From: Porphyra umbilicalis
Lineage: Eukaryota; Rhodophyta; Bangiophyceae; Bangiales; Bangiaceae
Reading direction: 5' to 3'
Length of the DNA: 64,000 bases
Assembly (NCBI GenBank): GCA_002049455.2
Contig: KV919099.1
Coordinates: forward strand, 1 to 64,000
In this document: in pieces, positions 11,669 through 23,194 of the stretch
Numbering within the stretch: the stretch's first letter is position 1
How the letters are laid out: every line of letters starts with the position of its first letter
Notes under the pieces: generated by a model
Database searches by the model: none
The model's input: the letters and a program-made list of their open reading frames with translations, nothing else
What the model was told of the DNA's origin: nothing
Translations under genes and position numbers: made by a program

Positions 11669-12484
11669 ATGGCCGCCCGGCTGCTGGTGTTTGCGGCGTC
11701 GGTCGCCGCCGCCGGGGTACTGTTGGCCACCTCTGGCGGCCGCTGCCGGCGGCCGCCACCCCCCCCCTCGCCCGTGTCTCCCCCCGCCGGTGGCGGCGGC
11801 GGCGGCGGCGGCGGCGGCACCAAGACGCGGTCGCGGCGCGCGCGTGGCGCCCCCGCCGACGCGGTGGCGGTGACGCGCATGACCGTCGCGCGCTTCCGCG
11901 CCGACACGGAGGCGACGGCGGGCGCCATGGCGGCGGCGGGCATGGACGGCGCGTCCGTGGCGGCCTTTGCCGACACCCTCCGCCGCGGCTACCGCGCGCA
12001 CGTGGTCGCGTGGGAGGGCGACGGGGCGTTTGCCGTGCCGGCGGCGGCCTTTTCCGAGTGGCTCGCCGACGTGTACGGGCGGGCGGTGGACGGGACGCTC
12101 AAGGGCAGCGGGCGGGGCGGCCACGGGGCCGCCGCGCGAGGGAGGGGGGGGGCGCGGGGCCGAGTTGCGGTGGTTGACGGCGCGCGCGAGGCGGGTGGAG
12201 GTGGCTCGGGCAGCAGCACTCGTGTGCCTATGCGGCGAGCCACATCGAGCGGGGCGGCAGTTGATTCTGGGGAGGTTAACTTCACGCCAGCTGCAGCGCG
12301 GCGCTGGTTTGTCTCGGCCCCACCGCTTCTGTGTCCTGCAGGGCTGGCCTCAGTCGTGGAGTTTTGTTTCCTTCTCCTGTATCGATTCGTGCGATCCACC
12401 TCTGGTGCTCAAGAGATGCAGACTTGCATCCAGCACAGTGTGTCTGGCGCGCCACCAGTATGGGGCCATAGGTGTCGTAGATAG
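11669..12484 (+). CDS. Secreted protein, paralog 1 of an unrecognised tandem family
   Basis: The ATG at 11669 starts MAARLLVFAASVAAAGVLLA, a clear signal peptide or anchor, followed by a Pro/Gly linker. The conserved part (about residues 68-145) aligns to the gene at 13721: F-x3-T-x2-TA-x2-M-x3-G, then AF-x-TL-x3-YR-x2-VV-x-WE, then F-x-VP-x2-AF-x-EW-x3-VY. That homology ends near 12105. Beyond it comes low complexity and a G run at about 12144-12152, so the stop at 12484 is doubtful and the real end is probably near 12110-12180. I do not recognise the family. Secretion to the wall, vacuole or plastid is possible. Confidence 0.6.
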   Translation: MAARLLVFAASVAAAGVLLATSGGRCRRPPPPPSPVSPPAGGGGGGGGGGTKTRSRRARGAPADAVAVTRMTVARFRADTEATAGAMAAAGMDGASVAAFADTLRRGYRAHVVAWEGDGAFAVPAAAFSEWLADVYGRAVDGTLKGSGRGGHGAAARGRGGARGRVAVVDGAREAGGGGSGSSTRVPMRRATSSGAAVDSGEVNFTPAAARRWFVSAPPLLCPAGLASVVEFCFLLLYRFVRSTSGAQEMQTCIQHSVSGAPPVWGHRCRR

Positions 12485-13720
12485 CCATGCCGTGGCTGTC
12501 TTCCAACCGCCGCATCCATGCAAGGAACTGTGTCTCTTCCGTCGATGCTGGCAAATCTTGTTGCGGGCCAGCGAATGCCTCGTAAGAGACCAATTGATGG
12601 CGCACCTTATAAGCCATTCCATTGCGTGCGGTGATCGCTGGGTTCAGGACTTGTCTTGAGGGAGGAGTTCGACCGTGTGTTGGACACAAATACAGGCTTC
12701 CCATTGGTCAGACACGTGTGCGAAAGTGTGTCTGGCCAATCAGCACTCTGTATTCTCGTTTGAGGCTCTGCGGGCCTCAACCAGACAGCTGACCGGCCAT
12801 GTCGCCAGGGGTTTTCCAAACACAAGTGGTCCAGTGGGGACCTCGTCAGGCGGCACCGCCACGACACGTTTCGGCCCCGGGAGGCCGCCACCGGCCCTCA
12901 CGTGCCCAGTATCCAAACGCTCACCCACTGGGTGGACCACGGCCCTTTCTCTTGTGTGTGTTTCTGCAGCTTGTGCACACGCCCACCGTGGCACCTTTGA
13001 TGGACCAATCCGCGCGTCCCGGGATTTCCTCACCTCGTTTGTCTGACGGAGGTACGCGAATGCACTGCGAGGAAACCAGTGGCATGCCGCACGCCAGCCA
13101 CGCCGTACGACGATGAACTCGCTTGCTGACGCTGTCATTGGACTCCAACCCTCTTAAAAGAACCTGCAGGCCCCTTTGTCAGAGATGGGCCCACCGGGGG
13201 CCTACGCCAAGGGGATACCCGCCCGGGATGACTGTGCGTGGGCCACGGTTGATGCGTACCCGTCAAGCCTTTTCTCACCGGTGCCACACCAAGGATGACT
13301 CCTTACGTGCCAGCGTCAGCCACTTTCTTGGCGTTGACACCGTTCGTAGATTCCGATGCCTCGCGAGATCGCTGAGTGGAAACTTCCACTTGGCCTGCTC
13401 ACTACGGAGGAGTACCGCCGGGAGCCCGTGCCGTAGCTTCTTGTGTGCCCCTGCCGGAGCCTTTGCTGAGGTGAGTCAGCACGGCGGCGAGCTGGCTGCC
13501 GGAGCGGCGTGACCGCGAGTACATGACGAGGGCCGCCTCGGATTCCTGAGCTGCTCGATGCAGTATCAACCCGTCACCGACCCACACTAGCCCCCTCCTC
13601 TCTTTGCATTACCCAAGCATCTGCTACCATCTTCAGCTCATCCACTCTGTCCCTTCGTTCATCTTGTACGGTCCCCCTTCTCTCTTGTTGCGGCGTCCTG
13701 CTTCTCCCCACTCTCCCACC
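12485..13720. other. Intergenic region with unresolved minus-strand open frames
   Basis: GC content falls here. Two minus-strand frames (13138-12740 and 12704-12282) have composition closer to coding than the surrounding shadows, for example YEAFAGPQQDLPASTEE. I found no family, no clean splice joining them, and the second overlaps the doubtful 3' end of the upstream plus-strand gene. The last ~120 bp is pyrimidine-rich leader of the next gene. Confidence 0.3.
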
Positions 13721-14188
13721 ATGGGTCGTGCCTCGTTGCTCCTCGCCGCCGCTGCGACCGCCACGCTCGCGCTCGCTACTTTCACCGCGGCTGCCCCAGC
13801 CCCGGGCCTGGCCGCCGTTGCCCCTGTCGCCCCTGCGGTGGCGGTCGACCCCCCCCCCGAGGCGATGGCGGGCACGGCCAGGCTGGAAGCGCACCTCCTC
13901 AGAGGTGGCGCCCTGGACGCCCCCACGGACACCCCCACGCCCGTCGAGACGACGTGCCAAACCTTCAAGGAGTTCAAGTGGCAGACCAAACAGACGGCCA
14001 AGCGGATGAGGGGGCTCGGCTTTGCGGGGGACCAAATCAGGGCGTTTACGGTGACGCTGCTGACGGACTACCGTCGGTTCGTCGTGCGGTGGGAAGCGGG
14101 CGGCAAATTTTGCGTGCCGTCCGAGGCCTTTGGGGAGTGGATTGTGGAGGTGTACCTCGCGGCCTATAATGGGCAGCTAGAATGCTGA
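13721..14188 (+). CDS. Secreted protein, paralog 2 of the same unrecognised family
   Basis: A compact 155-residue frame runs from ATG 13721, preceded by a pyrimidine-rich leader ending CCACCATGG, to TGA at 14186-14188. MGRASLLLAAAATATLALATF is a signal peptide with a likely cut after the Ala-rich core. The mature part keeps every conserved position shared with the gene at 11669, including YRRFVVRWEAGGKFCVP and EAFGEWIVEVYLAAY. It adds cysteines (TTCQTF, KFCVP, QLEC at the end) absent from paralog 1. The clean short frame makes this the reference copy of the family. Function is unknown. Tandem duplication in the same orientation about 1.2 kb apart is evident. Confidence 0.75.
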   Translation: MGRASLLLAAAATATLALATFTAAAPAPGLAAVAPVAPAVAVDPPPEAMAGTARLEAHLLRGGALDAPTDTPTPVETTCQTFKEFKWQTKQTAKRMRGLGFAGDQIRAFTVTLLTDYRRFVVRWEAGGKFCVPSEAFGEWIVEVYLAAYNGQLEC

Positions 14189-16371
14189 GGAGTCGGCACT
14201 GTCGTGTGCGAGCCATGGAGGCACCAGCCCCGTGGGCTCGCTCGTGCTTCTTTGTTACTACTCTGCTCTGGTAGGCATCGGCGCGGGATGGGTACGACTG
14301 TTGACACGCTGTGCATCGGCCCGATGCGTACTTGTATACTCATCAAGGTCCGCTCAAGCAGCACTGTAACGGGCTGGTGGCTGGGGACCGATCGCCTGCA
14401 CGACCACAGCTCAGCGCGCGGGACATGGCCACGAGTGTGACGCGCCCCGCCACGCAAAGCTCAACCAATCCCCACAGAGGGGGCAAGCACAACGAGCAGC
14501 GCCGCGGTGCGGCCTGCGTGAGCCACGGCGGAGCACACACACCCTGCGCGCGCGTCCATCCGCGTCGGCCCCGCCCCCACCCCCCACCGTCCACGCCACT
14601 GGGCACGGGCGGGCCGGGAGCAGCGGGCCGTCTTGGCCGCTCGCTTGCCAGCGCGCGTGCCGACGACACTGCCCTTGTCCACTGGCGCGCTGCCGACTGC
14701 GTTGGCGCCGCCGAACCGCCGGCGGCGCCCGCAGTGCGCGGCGCCCCATGGGGCGCCACTGGGCCCAGTGCCGCGATCCCGCGGCGGGGCACAGCGGCCG
14801 CCGCGAGGGGTGTGGCGGGAGCGCTCACCCGATCGTCGTCCCAACGGTCGCGGCGACAACCGTTTTGTCGACGCCACTGGGAGCGTCCGTTTCACACTGA
14901 CACTGCCACAGAGAAGGTAGCCCCCTGGAAAGCGGCGGAATGCGGCCGACGGGCGCGCCCCCCCATCCAAAATTCAAAGCTTTGAACACCCGCGCGTGCA
15001 CGCCCATTGGTCGCGTCCGACGCCACTCAATTGCGCTCAACGGCTCATGAGCCGTTGGCTTTTCAGCCCCACGGGTGAGCTCACTGGCGGTCGGCGGCAC
15101 ACCGAAGGGGGGGCCCCTCAACCACCCAATCCGCGCGTGCCACTGTCCCAGGCGCGCCACCCCCGCCCTGCGGGGCGACCGCAGCTGGGGGCCCCCAGCG
15201 CGCACGACCCGCGCCGCTTCTTTCGTGGCCGCCGCGCCGCCCCCCCCGGCGCGCCGCCAGTCTGGCGCGCCGCCCCTGCGCGCGCGCCGCCCCTGCGCGC
15301 GCGCCGCCCCTGCGCGCGCGCCGCCCCTGCGCCGTCCGCCGTCCCCCCGCGGGCGTCGCCGCGACGCCCGTTTGAATTCCGCGGCGGCCCCGCGCGGCGG
15401 CGCGCCCGCCCACGCGCCAGCCGCGCACGCTGCTCCACGGGCGGCGGCGTGTCTGGCGGGGCGGCGTCGCGCCCCCCGCTTTCCCGCTTTCCCGCGTCAC
15501 CGCCTCCGCCGCGCGGCGCGCGGCGCGGCGGCGGCGGCGGCACGGCCCGCCGCCGCCGGCCCCCCGCCGGCGCGGCGCCCGCGCGCACGCTGCCCGCCAG
15601 CCTGCACGGCGTTTGGTGGCGCGGGCGCGCGGCGCGCCGGGGGGGGGCGGGGGGGGGGGGGGGAGGACCCGTTTGCCCCGAGACGGTGGGTGACGGTGCC
15701 CGCCCGCCGCGCCGCGTCCGCCCCCGCCGCCGCCGCTGCCGCCACGCCCCCGCCGCGCCGGCGCGCCGCGTCGGTCGCCGTCGCCCCGTGCCACGCCGCG
15801 CGCGCGCCGCTGCCCGCGGCGGCCGCCGCGCGGCGCGCCCCGCCGGCACCCCTCCGTCGACCCCCCACGCGGGCGCGGCGGCGGGTGGGCGGCGGGACCC
15901 CCCCCCCCCCCCCCTAGCGGTGCCCGCACGGGCGGTGCCGGCCGGGAGCCCCCGGCCGCCGTCGTCGACCGCTTCTTTCCGTGCCGGCGCCCTGCTCGGC
16001 CCCCCACGCGACCCGACGCCCGACGTTGGTGCCCGCGCCCGACGTTGGTGCCCGCCCACACGTCTCCCCGCGTCGGACCGCGACGCGGTGGTGCTGGCGG
16101 CTCGGGCGCCCCCTGCGGCCGCCGCCTTTCCCACCGCCGCCGCCGCGCGCCGCGCCGGCCTCGTCGTCCCCACCACGCCCGACGCGACCGGTGCTTGCCC
16201 GCCGCTCGCGCGCCGCACCCTGTGGTATCCCCCCCCCCCCTGCTCACCCATCCCCCACCCACGCCGACGCCGACCCCCACTCTCACTCTCACTCCCACCT
16301 CCACCCTCACGGCCACGCCCACGGCCTCCCCCACCCCCCCCCCACCCCCACCCCTGCCTCGACCCCCCACC
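14189..16371. other. GC-rich intergenic region upstream of the kinase gene
   Basis: No supported gene. Frames are open on both strands because of composition. Landmarks are a 14-bp perfect palindrome TTCAAAGCTTTGAA at 14973-14986, the 17-bp tandem array listed separately, a C run at 15898-15914 and a short CACTCT repeat near 16277. Confidence 0.5.
15271..15338. repeat. 17-bp tandem repeat, four copies
   Basis: The unit CGCCCCTGCGCGCGCGC repeats at 15271, 15288, 15305 and 15322 with almost no change. The period is not a multiple of three, so it is unlikely to be coding. It lies in the region upstream of the kinase. Confidence 0.7.
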
Positions 16372-16630
16372 ATGGGCGCCCCCGTCGCGCCCGGCAAGGA
16401 AAACGGGCGGCGCCCCCCCCCCCCCCCCCACCTCCACCCGCACGCGGCCGCTCTCCACCCCCGTCACCATGGCCGGGCGCTCCGCCACCGCGCCGCCGGG
16501 GCGTCTCCCCGCCGGCGCCTCTGCCGCCGCCGCCGCCAATGCCGGGCCGGCCGCGCTCGGCGGCGCACCGGGCGCCGGCGGCGGCGCGCGCACCGGCGCG
16601 GGGCGCCCGCGCCCGGCGTCGGCGTCCAAA

Positions 16631-16665
<35 letters not shown>

Positions 16666-18083
16666 CGGGGCGGGGGTCAAGGGCGGCGGCGCCACCGCCG
16701 CCGAAGCGGCCGTCCTCCGCGCCCGCGCGCGCGTGCGCGCGGCGGTGGCCGCCGCTGGCACGGGGGCGGCGGCGGCGGGGGGTGGCGCGGCGGCGGGGGG
16801 CGGCGGCGGCGGCGCGCCCGCGGGGCGGCGGCGGGCGGCGACGGCGGCGGCGGCGCCTGCCAGAGGGGGGGGAGGGGGGGGGGGGGGGACGCTGCCGCCG
16901 CCGCCGCCGCCGAGCGCGTACGCGCGCGGCGGCGGGCGGCGACGGCGGCGGCGGCGGCCGCACAGGGGGGGGGGGGGGGGGGTCGGCGCCGCCGCTGCTG
17001 GCGGTGGCGGTGGCGGTGGCGGTGGCGGTGGCGGTGGCGGTGGCGGTGGGGGTGGGGGCGGTGGCGGGCGCCGCCGCGCCGCGCCGCCGCCGTCGCGGTG
17101 TGCGCCGACGGGGGCGGCCGCGCGGCCGGCGGGGTGGCGGCCGGCGCGCGACGCCGCGTCGGCGGGGTGTGCGACGGCGACGGTGATGGGTGGGGGGGGG
17201 GGGGGGGGGCGCCCCCCTGTCGGCGGCGGGGGAAGGGGGGGGGGGGGAGAGGACCGCGCCGTGGCGCTGGTGGGGGCATCAAGGCGGCGGCGGCGGCGGG
17301 CGGCGTCAAGGCGGCGGCGGGTGGCGGCGGCGCGGCCGCCGAGCCGGCGGGTGCGGCGGCGGCGGCGGCGGCGGGGGCGGGCGCGGCCACCGCGACGCGG
17401 AGCCGGCTGCTTGGCGGCGGTGGCGGGGCGTCTGCGGCGCCCGCCGCCGTGGCCACGGCGCCCGTCGCGCCCGCGCCGGTGGCCCCCCCGCCCGCGGCCG
17501 ACGACGGCGCCGTCGGCAGTCCGATCAGCGACGGGGGCCGCGGTGACGGCGGAGGCGGGTCCCCCCCCCCCACCCCCCCCAGCAGCTGGAAGCTCGACGA
17601 CTTTGTCATTGGGCGGCGCCTCGGCTCGGGCAAGTTTGGGGACGTGTACCTCGCGCGGGAGCGGCGGACGCGCTTCTCCGTCGCGCTCAAGGTGCTCTCC
17701 AAGAGCACCCTCACCGCGCTCGCCTTTTCCGCCCAGCTGCGGCGGGAGATTGAGATCCAGGCGGCGCTCACCCACCCGTCCATCCTCCGCCTCTACGGCT
17801 ACTTTCACGACGAGGCGCACGTGTATTTGATCCTTGAGTATGCGCCGGGCGGGGAGCTCTACCGCACCATCAAGGAGGGGGGGGGGTCCTCCCCGCCAAC
17901 GACGCGGCGCGGCACGTTGCCGCGCTCGCCCGCGCGCTGCGGCACTGCCACACGCGGGGGATCATCCACCGGGATTTAAAGTCGGAGAACCTGCTCCTCG
18001 ACGGGGGGGGGAACCTCAAGATTGGGGACTTTGGGTGGTCCGTGCGCGTCCCCGCCGCGGCCGCGGGGGGGGTCGGCGCCGCC

Positions 18084-18114
<31 letters not shown>

Positions 18115-18659
18115 GTGCGGCGGGTGCTGGTGCGGGTGCGGGTGTGGGCGGGCCCGCACCGCCGCCGTCGGCGGCAGCAGGCGCCGCGCGCGCGGCCGCC
18201 GCCGCGCGCGTCGTCGACGCGGGCGCCGTTGACGATGACGGGCGGCGCAACACGCTGTGCGGCACGCTCGACTTTCTCGCCCCCGAAATCGTCAAGCGGC
18301 AGCCGTACGGCCCCGCGGTGGACTTGTGGGCGCTCGGCGTCCTCGCCTACGAGTGGCTCTACGGGGACGCGCCCTTCTTTTCCGACTCGCAAGAGGCGAC
18401 CGAGGCGCTCATTTTGGCAGCCGACGTCAAGTTCCCGCCGCCCGCGCCGGGCGCGCCGCCCGTGCCGCGGGCGGCGCAGGACCTCATCCGCAAGCTCCTC
18501 CGCCTGCGCCCCGACGCGCGGCTGTCGTTGGACGACGTGCTGCGGCACCCGTGGTTGGTCGCGGCGGGCGTCGCCGAGGGGGAGGGGGGGAGGGGGAGGG
18601 GGGGACGAAGGGGGGGGGACGAAGGGGGGGGGGGCCACCGTCTCAAGCCAGAGCGGTGA
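16372..18659 (+). CDS. Aurora-type serine/threonine protein kinase
   Basis: The ATG at 16372 reads [12 protein letters not shown], with another in-gene ATG at 16469; the first ~380 residues are Ala/Gly/Pro-rich. The kinase domain starts near 17580. It has GSGKFGDVY (glycine loop), VALKVL (VAIK lysine), HRDLKSEN (catalytic loop, about 17968), DFGWS (18027-18041) and [15 protein letters not shown] (T-loop and APE, about 18241). The CGTLD activation signature and [13 protein letters not shown] entry are Aurora features, indicating a mitotic kinase. Between DFGWS and the T-loop lies a ~60-residue Ala/Gly insert where Aurora kinases have about eight residues. It has no stop, but part could be an intron ending at GCAGCAG near 18178. 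The frame shifts at a C run (about 16412) and a G run (about 17878-17886), probably from run-length errors. TGA at 18657-18659 ends the gene. Confidence 0.85.
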
Positions 18660-19331
18660 GGGGGGGGGGGGGGGCGCAGAACCCCCACGCGCCCGTCGGC
18701 GGTCGCGGCGGCCGCGCGTCAGCGGCCGCGTCGACCGCGGGGGCCGGGGTGGTGGGGGGAGGCCGCCACGTGCTTACCCTTATTTTTTTTCCTTCTCGTC
18801 GTGCGTCGCGTGGCTCTCTGTCGCGGCGCCCCCCCTGGCGGGCGGCGGCGCGGCCGCCTGCGCGGCGCTGCGGCGGGGCGCAGCGGCGGGGGGGGGGGGG
18901 CACCGCGGCCACCCGCCTCCGCCCCGACAGCGCCGTGGCGCGTGGGCGGCCCGCCGCCGCGCGCCGCGGCGACGCTGCTCTGCCTGGTGGGTGCGGACGC
19001 GGCGGGCGCGGGCAGCGGCGGCGGCGCCGGGCGCGGCGGCCGGGGCAGCCGCTGCCCGGCGTCGTGGCGGCGTCCGCCGCCGCGGGCGCCCGCTCGTAAC
19101 GCCGTAGGTTGGGCTGCCAAGGACCAGGCATTGACCGCGCGTCGGATTCAACATCCCAGGTGCCGGGTGTCTCCACGGCACGGGCAGCCACGCGGTGAAA
19201 GAGGTCGTCAGAAGCAGACAAAAAGCGTGCAAAAAAAAAACCACATGCGGGCACATTTGGGAACCACCACGGGGAGCACACACACACACACCACCTGGAA
19301 AAAACAAACCAAGGGGCGTCGTCCCCGCCTC
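18660..19331. other. Convergent intergenic region (kinase / uL15)
   Basis: This is the 3' flank of the kinase and of uL15, which converge. It holds G runs near 18660 and 18890, an A run at 19231-19240 and a short CA repeat near 19278. No gene was recognised. Confidence 0.5.
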
Positions 19332-20304
19332 CTAGGCCGCCACCGGCTCCTTGACCGCCGGCGCCGTCTTGGGCAGCACGACGCAGTTGCCGCCGTTGCC
19401 CTCGATCGCCTCACGGGCCGATTTGGTAAAGGCGTGCGCCTTGACGGTGAGGCCCTTGGCGGTCAGGTCCTCCCCCCCCACCACCTTGGAGTACTTGTGG
19501 CATGACTTGGTCAAGGCCCCCGCCTCGCGCAGCTTTTCGGCATCCGCCTCCTTGTTATCCTCAACGCAGTTGAGCGTCGACAGCTTGATGAGCGCATACT
19601 CCTTCTTGGTGTGGCCGGGGCCCATGGGGCGGCCCACATACTTGGGCAGCCGCCGGTAGAGGGGCGTCTGGCCACCCTCAAAGCCCGCGCGCGTCGGGCG
19701 GCCCGAGCGGGACTTTTGGCCGCGCATGCCAAAGCCGCACGAGGCGCCCTGGCCCGCCGCGTCGCCGCGGCCCTTCCGCTTCTTGCGGTGCGCCGAGCCC
19801 GGGGCGGGGCGCAGGTTGGAGAGCGTCCAAATGTCACCCTCCACTGCGCACGGAAGAGCACAAAGAGCAACACAGATGCGCACACACACCGACAAGCAGC
19901 GGATGGGGTACGGTGGAGGTCAGTACAAGTACACCAAACGGCCAATGCCGACAAGTGCACCAAACGGCCAATGCCGACAGCCACACCAGCACCACCCGCA
20001 CCTAAAACCGCCGACGCAATCGCAACAAAATGCGAGCTCTCAAGACACCCCCCCCCACCCCCCACCCCCCCTCAATCGTACCGACCGCGTAGTTCTCGTC
20101 CGCCCGCTTCTTCCAGTCAAACAGCTTGGCCGTCGGCGTCGCCGTCCCCGTGCGTGGTGGCGTCGCCACCCGCCGCGCCGCAGCCGCCGCCGCCGCCGCC
20201 GCCGGGCGGGTGGAGCACACGCCCGCGGCGGATCGGGCGAGGCCCGTGTAGGCCGCGCCGACGCGCGGCGCGGCTGCGGCAAACGCCGGCTTCGAGTAGG
20301 CCAT
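19332..20304 (-). CDS. RPL15: Organellar (probably plastid) large-subunit ribosomal protein uL15
   Basis: Two exons, 20304-20082 and 19843-19332, give 244 residues and an exact frame (735 nt). The presequence MAYSKPAFAAAAPRVG keeps a Phe near the start, as red-algal plastid presequences do. The mature bacterial-type uL15 begins DIWTLSNLRPAPGS and continues GRGDAAGQGASCGFGMRGQK, then EGGQTPLYRRLPKYVG and a C-terminal LTAKGLTVKAHAFTKSAREA. This protein binds 23S rRNA and assembles the large subunit. The family is certain. Plastid rather than mitochondrial location is inferred from the presequence and from rpl15 being nuclear in plastid-bearing lineages. It runs minus, convergent with the kinase. 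Confidence 0.9.
19844..20081 (-). other. Predicted intron of uL15
   Basis: A 238-bp GT-AG phase-1 intron has donor GCGGTCG|GTACGA and acceptor TTCCGTGCGCAG. Removing it joins ...DENYAV to VEGDIWTLSN and leaves the total length divisible by three. It separates the presequence from the mature ribosomal protein. Confidence 0.75.
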
Positions 20305-23194
20305 GGCAGCCACAGGGGGGGGGGGAGAGGGCGAGCCAAACAAAAAGGGTCCTGCGGGGGGGGAGGTGGTGGCGGGACAAGGTGCGCGGAGGAGGACGGG
20401 GCGGCGGGCGGCGGTGGTTGGGGGCGCGCGGGAAAGAGGCGCGCGACGTCGTTGGGGGTGGGGACGGTAAGGCGGTATGGGCGGGGCGAGGTGTAGTTCG
20501 GGCCACGGCGGCGCTCACGGCGCGGGGGCACCGAGCTCAGGTCCCAAAACGGCCAACGTGGGGGCAAAATCAACTCGCCGGCCGGACTCGAACCGGAGAT
20601 TGACCGGATAGAGAAGCAGCCGCTGGAACAATTTATGTAAATTACATTTCTGTCACGGATAAGTCTAACAATAGCCTCCCAAAGAATTTGAAGTGCCTGT
20701 CCATCCAACACCGCTAACAAGCGACGGACCATTGGCCACTCACTGCAAATACTGTATTACAGTCTGGGCCGGAACAGAACACGGGGAGGTCTGCACGAAG
20801 TTGGCGTAGCTCAATTGCGCCTCTGTCAATGCTCCCTCGGGCCTTTCCGAGGGAGACTCCCTTTCCCAATGTCGACTGCATCGTGCATCCGTGCATAACG
20901 AAACCGTGCGCAGAACGGCCTCTTGATGACGAGCTTGCCCAGTGCCAGGCGCTAGCCACGAGCATTGGTACCATATCGCCGTTGCCGGCAACCTGTAGCG
21001 TAAGAATTCGCTGTTGCATGGCGTGTTGTGAGCTGCGCCAGTTGCAGCGGCGATGTCAGTCGCACCACTGGAGGACAGCGGGTGGAGAGGAGACTGCTCG
21101 AAGCGAGTCGTGTGTTCCAAGACTGATTTTGCAGGCATTCGTGTAGGGCCGACCTGCTATATTCATGGAGGCTGTCATTGATGAGAGCGTAGCTAGTGAG
21201 GCGCTGCACGAGATTGGCCCGGCGACCTACAAGGTGCAAGGCTGCCCCTCACGCTATATACGCGTATCCGTCTCGTCAGCGGCGGGAGGAGGAGGGCAGT
21301 GGGAGCGCGCCTGGGCGCCACGCCCCGGGGTCCGTGGCGGACGCCTCCGATGGCCGCGCCGCCCCATCGATCGAGCCGATCGAATCCTTTGCACTCCTGG
21401 TTCTCAAACCCTCGGCCTTGGGTGCGGGCGACCCACGACCGTAACCTCGAGATCCACTCCGTATCGTGATATTCGTGCGGCGCGCCGGCGCCAGCGGGCG
21501 GTCATGGTCCGGGCGGCGACACGCAGCCGCAGAGCTAGGAACCGCATTCGCCCTCGTCTTGACCGTGGCCGACCGGTGCTGCCTGGCCTCCGAGACCTTA
21601 CACTCGTCTGCACTTCCCCTCTGGCACGGCGCGCTGTGCGCATCGGCACGTGCCGCGTGGACGCCGACATGGACGGTGAGTCATGACGCGTCAGCAGCTC
21701 CTGGGTTACTTTTCCCAGCTCATCCTGCCCGTGCTCCTGGGGTTGGTGGTGACCAGCCGCCGCCCCCCACACCGACCCTCCCGCAGTCGGCGCCGCACCG
21801 GCTGTGCGGCCGCCAGTGCCGCTGGTGTGAATAGCTCATGAGGCCGTATGACTTGGCATGAGCATTACCGACCAAGCTCAGTGGTTGGGCACGCGTTTTT
21901 CATTCTCACAGCTGGCGCGGCCCCGCTCCCGCCCATCCCCACACCGGTGCCTGCCACCCGCCATGACGAGCCGGGGCTCCCCCGGCGGTCCCACCCACCA
22001 CAGGCAGGGTCCACACTCTGCCGATGCCAACGTGGTCGTCCAGTGCCGTCTCCCTCGCCGGCGGCCGCGGCGGGGAAGCCATCCCCACCACCAATGGCGC
22101 GCTCCCCACCGCCGACCGTGTCACGATTCGGCGGCGGGTGGCGGCGGTCGTGGCCACAGGCGCCTTTAGCCTTGGCGTCGCCGCCGCGGTGGCGGCTGCG
22201 GGAGCGCCGCTGGCTGCGGCGGGTCGGGCGGGCTGGTTGGGGGCGGCCGCGTCGAGCACTCGGCGGCGCGTGTGGCGGCGGCCGCAACGCTTGGACGGCC
22301 GGCATGGGTGGCAGCGCGGCTGGCAGCGGGTGGAGGGGGCGGCGGTGGATGCGGTGACGCCGAGCCGCTGCCGCATGCGTCGACGCCGGTTAGTGGTAAG
22401 GCCGTCGCACTGCCGCCCGAGGCGACGTCCCGACGGGGCCGACAGCCGCTGGCACGGCAGTGGCGCCGCTGCCGGCGGAGCGGGGGGCGGCGTGGACACA
22501 CGCGAGGGGGGGGTATCGCCTGACACGTTGAATGTGCATGCCTATGGTGGGCCCCGCGACTGACGCCGGCAGCAGCGCCAACGTTGCTGTCCACCACCGC
22601 CCCGGCGTCGCTTTGACGGCACCGTCGGCACCGCTGCCGACAGGTGCGACGCTGTCGCCGCCGTCGCCGCCACCGATTGCGGCAGCGACGCCACCGCTGT
22701 CGCCGCAATCTCGCTACCGTCGCCGCCCATGGTGACCGCGCGGGCGGGCGCGACCGCGTGCACCCACCGCCGTCCGGCCGCCGCCGGCGGATCGAGCGCT
22801 GACGTTGACACCCCCACGCGACCAGCGTCGCCTACACGCCGCAACTGACGGCGTTGGCGATGGCTTTGACGACGTGCACAACAACACCCCGATGACGCTG
22901 CGCCACCACCGTCACGGTCGCCGGCGCCGATGCCGTCGCCGTCCCCACCGCCGCACGAGTGGGCGCCGACACAGGCACTTGTGCTGCCGTGTCGCCGCCG
23001 CAGACGGCGTTGTCACGGACACGGCCGCTGCCACCGTGTGCCGCGACGCCCGACCGCCTCGGCGGCAGGGTGCAAGCGTGCACGCGTGCACGGCGGCCAA
23101 ACGGCGGGCGCCGCGGGACGAGGCGTCGCTGTCTGTGGCGGAGCGGGCGGCCCTGCGGCACGCCAGAGGCACGCGATGGGCGACTGGCGGGTGA
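20305..23194. other. Gene-poor region
   Basis: No recognised gene. A minus-strand frame at 21138-20740 has mixed composition but no family. A plus-strand frame from 22024 includes a hydrophobic Ala-rich segment (about 22140-22215). The frame 22805-23191 leads directly into the tyrosinase fragment and may contain part of it (SLSVAERAALRHA), with a TGA between. A strong hairpin sits at 20832-20855. Confidence 0.4.
20832..20855. repeat. Perfect 9-bp hairpin
   Basis: CTCCCTCGG and CCGAGGGAG flank a six-base loop GCCTTT. No U-tract follows. This is a structural feature only, with no assigned role. Confidence 0.5.

Noticed and set aside
12282-12704. 140-codon minus-strand frame
   Set aside because: Composition is plausible, but no family, no splice partner in phase, and it overlaps the neighbouring plus-strand locus; left as unresolved.
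14996-16371. Long plus- and minus-strand frames upstream of the kinase
   Set aside because: All frames are open, and composition is Arg/Ala/Pro with tandem repeats. Only the part joining the kinase has protein sense.
20580-20615. tRNA 3'-half-like sequence on the minus strand (GGTTCGAGTCC)
   Set aside because: The T-arm pairs at four of five positions, but no matching acceptor strand, D arm or anticodon stem was found upstream.
20832-20855. Hairpin as a bacterial-type terminator
   Set aside because: No U-tract follows and the genome is eukaryotic; listed only as a hairpin.
23192-23194. TGA before the tyrosinase motif read as selenocysteine
   Set aside because: Tyrosinases are not known as selenoproteins and no SECIS-like element was noticed. 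A broken copy or exon boundary is simpler.
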